Below are positions 8,680 through 15,235 of a stretch of 40,373 nucleotides of DNA, one piece after another. The notes beneath the pieces are model-generated. The model had not been told where the DNA came from. It saw only the letters and a list, made by a program, of their open reading frames with translations, and made no database searches. Made by a program: the position numbers and the translations under genes. Position 1 is the stretch's first letter. Each line of letters begins with the position of its first letter. Source of the DNA: Hydrogenophaga sp. (GTDB taxonomy: Bacteria; Pseudomonadota; Gammaproteobacteria; Burkholderiales; Burkholderiaceae_C); NCBI RefSeq assembly GCF_026125785.1, contig NZ_JAHCKL010000030.1, positions 1 through 40,373 on the forward strand. Reading direction: 5' to 3'.

Positions 8680-9183
8680 ATGTCCCATCCCACCCCCTCG
8701 CGCCACGCCTTCGTAGTGACCACTGTCGTGGCGGCCGTCACAGCTGCGCTCGCGGCTGCCGGAAGCATGGCGCTGTCCTTGCCCGTCTGGGCCATGTTCG
8801 TCGGCTGGATCGCGTTCTTCACGCGCGGCCTCAATACGCGCAGCGCATTCGAAAACCTTGCGTGTGTCGGCATCGGCATGAGCATCGGCGTGGTCGCCGC
8901 TCTGAGCATTTCGCAACTGGCCACGGTCGCGGGTCCGGGGCTGGCGCTGCCGGCGGTCGTGTGCGTAGTGGCGCTCGTCGTTGTTGCCCTGCGCGGGCTG
9001 CCAGTCCTGAACAACCTGCTGGGCTATTTCCTCGGCCTCGTGGCGTGGTTCGCCGCCCACCTTGAGCCGTCAATCGAAAGCGTCGCACAACTGTTCGGCG
9101 CAAGCATGATCGGTTCCGCTGCAGGTTGGATATCGCACATGGTCCCGCCTCGCTTGCTGAAGCAGGCACAGGCGCATGCTTGA
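8680..9183 (+). CDS. DUF1097-like membrane protein
   Basis: A 167-residue very hydrophobic protein with about five membrane segments spread over residues 12-150 and short charged ends. The pattern and length fit the DUF1097 (YcdZ-like) family of inner-membrane proteins of unknown role. CAGGAG lies 8 bases before the ATG. It follows two SDR genes in the same direction and may be co-transcribed with them if the hairpin at 8607 is read through. No function is claimed. Confidence 0.7.
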   Translation: MSHPTPSRHAFVVTTVVAAVTAALAAAGSMALSLPVWAMFVGWIAFFTRGLNTRSAFENLACVGIGMSIGVVAALSISQLATVAGPGLALPAVVCVVALVVVALRGLPVLNNLLGYFLGLVAWFAAHLEPSIESVAQLFGASMIGSAAGWISHMVPPRLLKQAQAHA

Positions 9184-9214
9184 TCCAGAAAGCCTGTTCG
9201 TTATTCGCAATCCT

Positions 9215-9263
9215 GACCACTGCTGGAGAGTCGCCGACCGCGATCCGCCATCAGTGGTCTTTT
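9215..9263 (+). terminator. Terminator-like inverted repeat
   Basis: GACCACTG (9215-9222) and its exact complement CAGTGGTC (9252-9259) are followed by TTTT. The loop is long at 29 bases. It ends the SDR-SDR-DUF1097 run; the rest of the gap up to the convergent LysR stop at 9406 holds nothing recognisable. Confidence 0.45.
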
Positions 9264-9405
9264 AACGCTCTCAACTTTTCCCTCACTGCTGTGCAGCGTC
9301 CCCAGCTTCAGAATCCACTATGCAGGGGTTAGGTAGAAGTCCGCCATATGAAACCGGCTCGACGACTGTTGGATCGTCTCGCCACCCGCTGATTCGATGC
9401 GAGGC

Positions 9406-10323
9406 TCACGCGTCCGGCGCGGCTTTCCTGGCGGCGTTCTTTCGCGCGAACTCACTTGCCGCCCAGTCTAGGAATACCCGTACTCGCGGCGAGAGCTGAC
9501 GGCTGCGCGGATAGATCAGCGAGACAGGCACCGACGGAGGGGGATGATCCTTGATGACTTGGACAAGGGTACCGCGCCGCAGATCCTCCTCGACATGGAA
9601 GCGCGGGACCTGCGCCAGCCCGATGCCGAGGCGAATGCCAGCGAGATAGCTCTCGGTGCCGGTGACGGACAGCGTAGCAGGCACCGTCACTGTGCGCTCT
9701 TCGGTGCCGTCGCCAAACTCTAGCGGGGTTATGCTGCCCGTGGTCAGCGAGCGTAGTCCGACGACACGATGCCCTTCGAGGTCATCAATGCCGGACGGCG
9801 TGCCGTACCTTTCAAGGTAGGCCGGCGTTGCGCACGTCAGGCGTTCCAGTACTGCCACCTGCCGCGCCACCAGGTCGCTGTCACGCAGGCGGCCGTAGCG
9901 CAGCGCGCAGTCCACACCCTCCTGAACCAGGTCCACCCAGCGGTCGCTCTCGCTCATTGCAAGCTCGATATCCGGGTACTTGGCAAAGAACTCTGGCAGT
10001 CCGGGCAAGATGAAGTGTCGGGCCAACGTGCCCTGGACCTCTATGCGCAGCAAACCCTTGGGGAGTGCCCCGCTGAAGGCGCCCTCAGCATCCTCTATGT
10101 CGTCGAGGATCGCCACGCAGCGCCGGTAGTAGGCCTCGCCGTCCAGAGTCGGCTTTACTACCCGAGTCGTGCGTTGCAAGAGCCGCACGCCGAGTCGTGA
10201 TTCCAGCTCCTTGATCACGGTAGTGACCGTAGAGCGCGGCACTTCAAGATCCTGCGCGGCGACGGTGAAACTGCGTCGCTCAACGATGCGGGTGAAAAGC
10301 CGCATCACGTCTAGCCGGTCCAT
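9406..10323 (-). CDS. LysR-family transcriptional regulator
   Basis: A 305-residue LysR protein. The N-terminal helix-turn-helix reads FTVAAQDLEVPRSTVTTVIK, then LGVRLLQRTTRVVKPT, and the tail LSPRVRVFLDW is intact. ATG 10323 gives the canonical start MDRLDVMRLF; a GTG 6 bases upstream is also possible. It is the intact paralogue of the remnant at 6450-6660, and both have the 46-bp element on their upstream side. Its divergent neighbour is now only a truncated gene, so its native target may have been lost. Regulators of this type commonly act on SDR or efflux genes. Confidence 0.9.
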   Translation of the reverse strand: MDRLDVMRLFTRIVERRSFTVAAQDLEVPRSTVTTVIKELESRLGVRLLQRTTRVVKPTLDGEAYYRRCVAILDDIEDAEGAFSGALPKGLLRIEVQGTLARHFILPGLPEFFAKYPDIELAMSESDRWVDLVQEGVDCALRYGRLRDSDLVARQVAVLERLTCATPAYLERYGTPSGIDDLEGHRVVGLRSLTTGSITPLEFGDGTEERTVTVPATLSVTGTESYLAGIRLGIGLAQVPRFHVEEDLRRGTLVQVIKDHPPPSVPVSLIYPRSRQLSPRVRVFLDWAASEFARKNAARKAAPDA

Positions 10324-10336
10324 CGTCACGCCCCTT

Positions 10337-10382
10337 TTGTTCGTTCTTATTGAATAGTAATGACCATTTTAGGACGATTATC
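10337..10382. promoter_or_regulatory. Shared 46-bp LysR-type promoter element, copy 2
   Basis: The second copy of the element at 6783-6828, starting 14 bases upstream of the LysR ATG at 10323. It includes ATTGAATAGTAAT, an ATT-N7-AAT arrangement of the kind LysR proteins favour. Confidence 0.55.
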
Positions 10383-10473
10383 CATACGTGGCCAGCGCCC
10401 ATAGTTGACCTAACCGCAGGTCGCTTCGCGCACCCAATGAGATCGGTTGAGCCCTCCCTATGAGCCGCTAACC

Positions 10474-10755
10474 ATGAAAAACCATCGCCCTTCCCGCGCA
10501 GCAGCGATCGCCACCTTCACGATCAGCGTGTTGGTTGCGGCCTGCAGTTGGCCCGGCCGGGCAGTCGATGACGCCCCGGAGAACGCCACGATGAAACCCT
10601 CGGTGACCTATCTGCATCTGCTTCGCCACACGCCCATGTTCACGCAACTGGACACGTTCCAACTGCGCTGGACAATCGAACGCTCTCGTGAATGGGAGGC
10701 CCGCCCCGGAACGGTGGTCTCCACCTTCTCGCCGTGCAAGATGGCGAAGGCATAG
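10474..10755 (+). CDS. Truncated lipoprotein-like ORF with a possible cNMP-binding-domain start
   Basis: About 93 residues. The start has a basic N-terminus, a hydrophobic run and a lipobox-like LVAAC at about residue 22. It continues as YLHLLRHTPMFTQLDT, then QLRWTIERSREWE, which resembles the opening of cyclic-nucleotide-binding-fold proteins. The remainder after about residue 80 does not look native: the same DNA runs into the 5' end of an integrase gene on the other strand, so the gene is probably cut by the island boundary near 10720. Family assignment is weak. Confidence 0.4.
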   Translation: MKNHRPSRAAAIATFTISVLVAACSWPGRAVDDAPENATMKPSVTYLHLLRHTPMFTQLDTFQLRWTIERSREWEARPGTVVSTFSPCKMAKA

Positions 10756-10846
10756 GCGATACCGTTACGTACATTCCATCGCGGTCTGAAGCCTTATAAA
10801 TCTTGGACTTAGGCTTGAGGCTGCGCAGTGCGGTGTCGGTAAGCAT
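10754..10846 (-). pseudogene. N-terminal fragment of a tyrosine-family integrase
   Basis: From the ATG at 10846 on the minus strand, 31 codons read MLTDTALRSLKPKSKIYKAS and then DRDGMYVTV. This is the start of the arm-DNA-binding domain of P4-type island integrases (usually about 400 residues). After VTVSP the sequence loses all integrase character, so more than 90% of the gene, including the catalytic domain, is missing. This marks an old, now immobile island end. Confidence 0.75.
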
Positions 10847-10872
10847 CGAGGTTTTTCTCCTGTTTCGTGACG

Positions 10873-11246
10873 GCTTTTACCGTCAGGGGCCAGGAGACCT
10901 GCTGATGCCGGGAAAGCCGCATAAAACAAGCTTTCCCGAGGAGACCTTTACCGTCAAAGACGGCTTTGGTCTGGATAGTGAACGGGACGGTTTTAATCCG
11001 GTCCTCAGTTCTTACCGCCAGTTCCACCGCCAACCTGTTCTGCTGGCCGGCGATAGCCACCGATAGTTGTCGTGACGTATCGTCTTTTAAATCAACACGT
11101 TACAACGGTTTTTCGATAGCCTCCGATAGTCCCCGAAGGACCTGATTTCACTCCCACTCGATCATCAACAAGCCACGCAAGTCCGCGTGGTTAAAGGGTT
11201 TGGCTTTGATCGACATAGGCCCATACCGCCGCTTTTACCGTCAGGG
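10873..11246. repeat. Integrase-upstream repeat region (arm-site-like)
   Basis: The non-coding stretch upstream of the integrase fragment carries repeated words. GCTTTTACCGTCAGGG occurs identically at 10873-10888 and 11231-11246, with a partial copy (CTTTACCGTCA) at 10946-10956. GATAGCCACCGATAGT (11053-11068) recurs at 11115-11130 with one change. A perfect GGGAAAGC/GCTTTCCC hairpin spans 10910-10937. Such repeats are what integrase arm sites of an attachment region look like. No gene is seen between 10847 and 11383. Confidence 0.5.
11148..11162 (-). other. guaA-3'-end-like attachment core
   Basis: On the minus strand this reads ATCGAGTGGGAGTGA, i.e. Ile-Glu-Trp-Glu-stop, the conserved last codons of guaA (GMP synthase), a well-known island integration site. 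The codons before it (Leu-Leu-Met) do not match guaA, so only the core is present, as in an attachment-site copy. It lies about 300 bases upstream of the integrase start. Confidence 0.55.
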
Positions 11247-11383
11247 AAACACGCCCTTTCCTGGCGCGGGTTTGCGCGGCATCGGCTCATCATCAATCAG
11301 CTTTAATCATACCGAACAAGGGGCCGAACTTCATCCTCTCGCCTCGCGCTGTGATTCCGCATACGAGAGCTTCTTTCGACCCA

Positions 11384-12229
11384 TCATGCGATGCGATGCC
11401 GAACCCAAGTGGCTGCCTCTTCAACGGAAGACATGACCCGGCACGGGAAATCGCGTTCGATGCTCAAGTGCCGCTGCGTCAGAAGCGTGTGCATAGGCCC
11501 GTCCGTCAAAAGGACATCGCAGTAGCCTAACGCAGCGCCGGCATGATGAAAGTCGAATATGTCGTTGGCATTCAGCTTCTGCGTGCGATTCCAGCGTAGC
11601 GCCGCATGCAACAGAGCACCAACTTGCAGCGTGCGCAGAGCACGCCGACCGACTGGCTTCCGGACTGCTGCCCGTAGCAAGCCGAGACACTGCCTCGTGA
11701 TTCCTTCCCGCTCATCTGCTGAAGGTTGGATGCCGAGGCCGAGCGACTTCACGGCCATGTCGTGCAGCACCTCGGCGGCGATCGGAGCTGCGAGTTCCAA
11801 GACACCATTAATCTCGTCGCGATAGACCTGCGCGAAGCTCTTCATCGACGGAGCGTGCGCCGCGTTGTCACGATTCAGCCGATCGGCAATGTCGACGAAT
11901 GGCGAGGCGGGCGGCCAAGCGTCCCCGATGGTCTCAACCATCGTCGATAAAGAAACCTCCCAGAGGTGGTCGAAGAACGCCTTCTGAATGACGAGTCGCT
12001 CATCCTCTGGGAAGGCTGTGGCCACTGGATGCTGGACACCCAGGATGTACGGGACCTTGGTCCAGACCAAGTGTTCCAATGGATGAACGCTGTGCCCAAC
12101 ATTCGCATGGAGGAAATGCGCCACTTCCGTTGCCACGCGCGTCGGTTCGGGACTAAGCGTGATGCCGCAGCTCAGCTCGTCAATCAGTTCGGCCGTTGCA
12201 CCCCGGGTTACTGGGTCCGACTGCTTCAT
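11384..12229 (-). pseudogene. C-terminal part of a split PIN-like-domain gene
   Basis: 281 codons read from the IS boundary. The frame continues exactly from the fragment at 32057-32335: joining them at the duplicated target gives Leu-Phe-Leu-Glu-Leu followed by Met-Lys-Gln-Ser. Near the C-terminus, NDIFDFHHAGAALGYCDVLL ending in TDG resembles the last acidic motif of PIN-like nucleases; the first Asp (YLDKCFW) and the middle Glu (LFLEL) are in the other fragment. An ATG happens to fall at the junction, so this part might still be translated, but it would lack two of the acidic motifs. The family assignment is from motif pattern only. Confidence 0.75.
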
Positions 12230-12231
12230 TA

Positions 12232-13054
12232 GGGCGTGTTAACACTAATGGCGACGGCGACGATTGCGCCAGAAAATCTCCGACATGGAGATCACGCCCG
12301 AACAATTCGCTACCATTGAACACTGCCTGCCCAGGCAGCGTGGCAACGTCAGCCTGAGCAATCTGCAGGTGGTCAATGCGATCCTCTATGTGGCCGAACA
12401 TGGTTGCAAGTGGCGCGGACTGCCCAAACGCTTCGGCAACTGGCACACGATTTACACGCGCATGAATCGCTGGACCAAAGCTGGCGTCCTGGATCGCATG
12501 TTCGAGGAGTTGCAGCGTGCGCAAGTCGTGCGTATCAGGATCGAAGCCGTCTCGCTGGACTCCACAAGCATCAAGGTCCATCCCGACGGCACAGGGGCAC
12601 TAAAAAAAAGGTCCGCAGTCCATCGGAAAGTCCCGAGGCGGATGGAACACCAAGATTCATATGGTTGCCGCGGATGCTCGAACGGCCGTGACGTTTTGCC
12701 TCTCGCCTGGGCAGGCGCACGACGCACCCGAAGGCCGGCGCCTGCTCAGCAGTCTTGGGCCGACCAGCAGACCGGTGCATTTGTTGATGGACCGTGCCTA
12801 CGAAGGCAACGAGACACGGCAGCTGGCACTGGATCTGGGTTTCATTCCGGTGGTGCCACCAATGAAGACGCGGATCGAACCGTGGGACTACGACCGCGAG
12901 ATGTACAAGCGCCGCAATGAGGTGGAGCGGTTGTTCCGTCGACTCAAAGGCTATCGCCGTATCTTCTCGCGGTTCGAGAAACTCGACCTCATGTTCCTGG
13001 GCTTCATCAGCTTCGTGCTCGTCGCTGATGGACTGAGGATGTGTTAACAGGCCC
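12232..13054 (+). mobile_element. IS5-family (IS427-type) insertion sequence, left copy
   Basis: 823 bp bounded by GGGCGTGTTAACACT at the left and the complement of GGGCCTGTTAACACA-type sequence at the right, with TA next to both ends. It is the near-identical partner of the copy at 31233-32056 and one base shorter. Confidence 0.85.
12285..13047 (+). pseudogene. IS5-family DDE transposase, probably frameshifted
   Basis: The first frame starts MEITPEQFATIEHCLP and runs through VSLDSTSIKVHPDGTGALKK. The catalytic remainder (KIHMVAADARTA, LLMDRAYEG, and KRRNEVERLFRRLKGYRRI with the catalytic Glu) lies in another frame. In IS427-type elements the two frames are joined by slippage on an A-run, here 8 A at 12602-12609. 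This copy has 6 bases between the A-run and CAGTCC, whereas the right copy has 7. Slippage of -1 therefore no longer joins the frames here; +1 or -2 would be needed. It is likely inactive. Confidence 0.75.
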
Positions 13055-13108
13055 TAGTAAACGGCAGCGGATTTATCGAGCTTTGTTGGTTTTGCCCACC
13101 AGAGGTGG

Positions 13109-14189
13109 GTATAGGAAGTTCAACCGCCCTTTTTGGCGAGTCTGGCGGGTAGGAAGCGGCCGCGCAAGCGCCGCTTTGGGCACAGATCGGGCACAGATCG
13201 GGGGTTCATGCGTGGGTTTTCGACATCGCGGGGCCGCGCAGCGGCTCAGTGCGTAGCCATTTCTCACCGAATCCCGGCACAGGGCCGAGCGCAGCCCTGC
13301 GGGGTCGTGGCCGCATCGGATCGGACTCTGGCTTGGCTGCCGGCTGTGTGGCCGGCGCCTCATCACGCGGCCGGCGGCGGCGCGCGCGCTGCGGGCCGGT
13401 AGTGCGCTTGCTCCAGCGCGCCGTGTTTCTCGAAGTGGGCGAGGATGGCGCGAATGGCCTTGGGGTCTTCGATGCTGGCGACGATCCGCACCGCGCCGCC
13501 GCAGTGGGCGCAGGTGGTGACGTCGATGGAAAAGACCCGCTTGAGCCGTTGCGCCCAGCTCATCGCACGGCGCTTCTGCTCGGGGCTGCGCGGCTCGTCG
13601 TGGGCGCTTGCGTCAACCGGCACCGCATCGCCCGCAGGCCGCCTGCCGCGCCCCGAGGGCGTCAGCTGCGCACGCAGGTTTGCATTCGGGGCGAATACGC
13701 CGTGGAAGCGGGTGAGATGCGCGCGAGGTGGCGGGACCAGTGCCGCCAGCTTGGCGATGAAGTCCACCGCATCCCATTCGACATGCGTGGTCCCATTTCG
13801 CCACGGCGTCTTGAGCTGGTAACGCACCCTGCCCTGTGGCGAGATCGACAGCCGCTGCTCGCTGATCGCCGGGCGCGTGATGTAGCGGCACAGCTTTTCG
13901 AGCTTGTGGCTTTCGTGTGCTTCCGCGGCCACGCCGGCATGCAGCGAGAAGCCGCCGACCTTGCCGGCGTCGCCCTCCAGCGAGCCTGCGTCACCGGGCA
14001 ATGTTTGCAGCGTGACGACCTTGCGGCCAGCGTCGCGACCGGTGGCGATGCGGTAGGTCATCGAACTCATCCGCAGCCCATCCATGCCGTCGTCGCTACC
14101 CGCGCTGTCGGACAGGAACACGGATTCGTCTTCGCCTTCGAGCCAGCCGCGGCGCGACAGGTGCCGGCACACGCGATGCGCGATGGTGT
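13109..14189 (-). mobile_element. ISCR/IS91-type element, truncated copy 1
   Basis: From GTATAGGAAGTTCAAC at the left this copy matches 15236-16316 without a single gap for 1081 bp, then diverges abruptly. Read on the minus strand, the left end is GTTGAACTTCCTATAC, the recognisable oriIS-type end of ISCR elements (rolling-circle transposons). The 5' half of the transposase and the other terminus are missing. A CCCACC/GGTGGG hairpin (13095-13109) abuts the end. The 13055-13362 stretch is this non-coding end plus 54 bases of spacer. Confidence 0.85.
13363..14189 (-). pseudogene. C-terminal fragment of ISCR-type transposase
   Basis: About 275 codons match the C-terminal half of the complete transposase at 15490-17031. 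They include the catalytic-tyrosine context KLCRYITRPAIS and the terminal zinc-like CAHCGGAVRIV. The zinc cluster and the HUH motif are absent because the copy is cut at 14189. It cannot be active alone, but it forms a long direct repeat with copy 2. Confidence 0.85.
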
Positions 14190-14225
14190 GCCGCGACCGG
14201 CACGGCAGGAAGGGCGTGCGTACGC

Positions 14226-14231
14226 TAGAAT
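14226..14231 (+). promoter_or_regulatory. -10 element of the rnpB promoter
   Basis: TAGAAT lies 7 bases before the first base of the P1 helix (14239). No good -35 hexamer is seen at the usual distance; the ISCR truncation point at 14189 is about 50 bases upstream of the RNA start, so most of the native promoter region may be retained. Confidence 0.5.
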
Positions 14232-14238
14232 ACGCGCT

Positions 14239-14592
14239 GGCGGAGTCGGCCAGACAGTCGCGTCATCCCTTCGGGGTGCCGAGGAAAGTCCGGGCTCCAT
14301 AGGGCAAGGTGCCAGGTAACGCCTGGGCGGCGCAAGCCGACGGAAAGTGCAACAGAAAGATACCGCCTACGTCTTCTTCGGAAGGCCGGTAAGGGTGAAA
14401 TGGTGCGGTAAGAGCGCACCGCGAGTCTGGCAACAGACCGGCACGGCAAACCCCACCTGGAGCAAGACCAAATAGGGATCCTTTGGCGCGGCCCGCGTTG
14501 GATCCGGGTAGGTTGCTTGAGCGTTGCGGTGACGTAACGCCTAGAGGAATGACTGTCCACGACAGAACCCGGCTTATCGGCCGGCTCCGCCT
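14239..14592 (+). ncRNA. rnpB: RNase P RNA (class A)
   Basis: The RNA component of RNase P, which trims the 5' leader of tRNA precursors. All conserved bacterial blocks are present in order: GAGGAAAGTCCGGGCTCC (CR I), GGTAAGAGCGCACCG, GAGCAAGACCAAATAGGG (CR IV) and GACTGTCCACGACAGAACCC (CR V). The P1 helix closes well: 14239-14251 pairs with 14579-14591 over 13 positions with one G-U. CAGACAGTCG near the 5' end and the 3' CGACTGTC-type strand form P4. It looks complete and functional. It lies immediately behind a truncated ISCR copy, so it is displaced from its chromosomal home, probably as a second copy. Confidence 0.93.
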
Positions 14593-14604
14593 CTTTCTTA
14601 CGGT

Positions 14605-14649
14605 AGGCCGAGCATGGCTCGGCTCTACAGTAGAGCCGAGCCATGCTCG
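14605..14649. repeat. Paired GTAG-type extragenic palindrome
   Basis: Two inverted copies of a 22-base unit (GCCGAGCATGGCTCGGCTCTAC and its reverse complement, given here as one arm in two parts: GCCGAGCATGGCTCGG then CTCTAC) are separated by a single A. Each unit is itself a GCCGAGC/GCTCGGC hairpin and ends in GTAG. The form matches Stenotrophomonas GTAG-REP elements. Lying 12 bases after rnpB, it may also help end its transcription. Confidence 0.7.
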
Positions 14650-14681
14650 GCTGCTCTTCGCCCAGATGCTTGGGATGTTGT

Positions 14682-15161
14682 TCAACCCGGCGTGCGGTAC
14701 TGCCCGGCGGAAATGAACTGCTCGAACCGTTCGCACCACACCACTACGGTGGTGTAATCGTCCACGTTGACGCTTTCAGGCACGTCCACCAGGAAACGGT
14801 TGAAGGTCTTCACCTCGCCGATGCGCTGGGCCTGTGCCTTGATCTTCAGGAAATCGGCCTTGTTGTCGACGAAGTCACGGACCAGGTACACCTTGTAATC
14901 CGGACCCGGACCCATCTTGCCGTCGAACGCGACCTGGCGCGGGCTGACGCTGACGTTGCCTTCCGCCCAATGCACCGCATCACTGCCCTTGAGGTCGCGG
15001 CGAAAGGTGGTGCGGTAGGGGGCGTCTTTCATGGCCGCCTGCACCTGCGCAACCGGCGGGTCATCGGGGGCGATCAGGATCGGCAGGAGATAGACGCCCA
15101 GGCCGAAGCCCAGGCCGAGGGTGAGCAGGTGGGTGGCGAGCAGGATGAGGATGCGGCGCAT
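14682..15161 (-). CDS. DM13-domain membrane-anchored protein
   Basis: A 159-residue protein with an N-terminal hydrophobic segment (about residues 4-28, LILLATHLLTLGLGFGLGVY). A DM13-like domain follows, with the hallmark GPGPDYKVYLV at about residues 84-94 and a C-terminal VVVWCERFEQFISAG stretch. DM13 domains are thought to act in redox or heme-linked electron transfer outside the membrane. The ATG at 15161 has a strong GGAGG 5 bases upstream. The frame is open further upstream, but without a start signal. It is ISCR cargo with rnpB. A CCTGACC/GGTCAGG inverted repeat lies between it and the next ISCR end at 15236. Confidence 0.8.
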   Translation of the reverse strand: MRRILILLATHLLTLGLGFGLGVYLLPILIAPDDPPVAQVQAAMKDAPYRTTFRRDLKGSDAVHWAEGNVSVSPRQVAFDGKMGPGPDYKVYLVRDFVDNKADFLKIKAQAQRIGEVKTFNRFLVDVPESVNVDDYTTVVVWCERFEQFISAGQYRTPG

Positions 15162-15235
15162 GGGGCCTCCTTGTGGTTGCGATCGATCGCGCGGCGAAGT
15201 GCCGGGCCTGACCACCCTGGGAGGTCAGGGCCGGG

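Noticed and set aside
11148-11383. The real 3' end of guaA
   Set aside because: Only the last four codons and stop match; upstream codons are unlike GMP synthase, so the gene itself is not here.
14225-14739. Minus-strand open frames across rnpB
   Set aside because: They are antisense to a fully conserved structural RNA and show no protein character.
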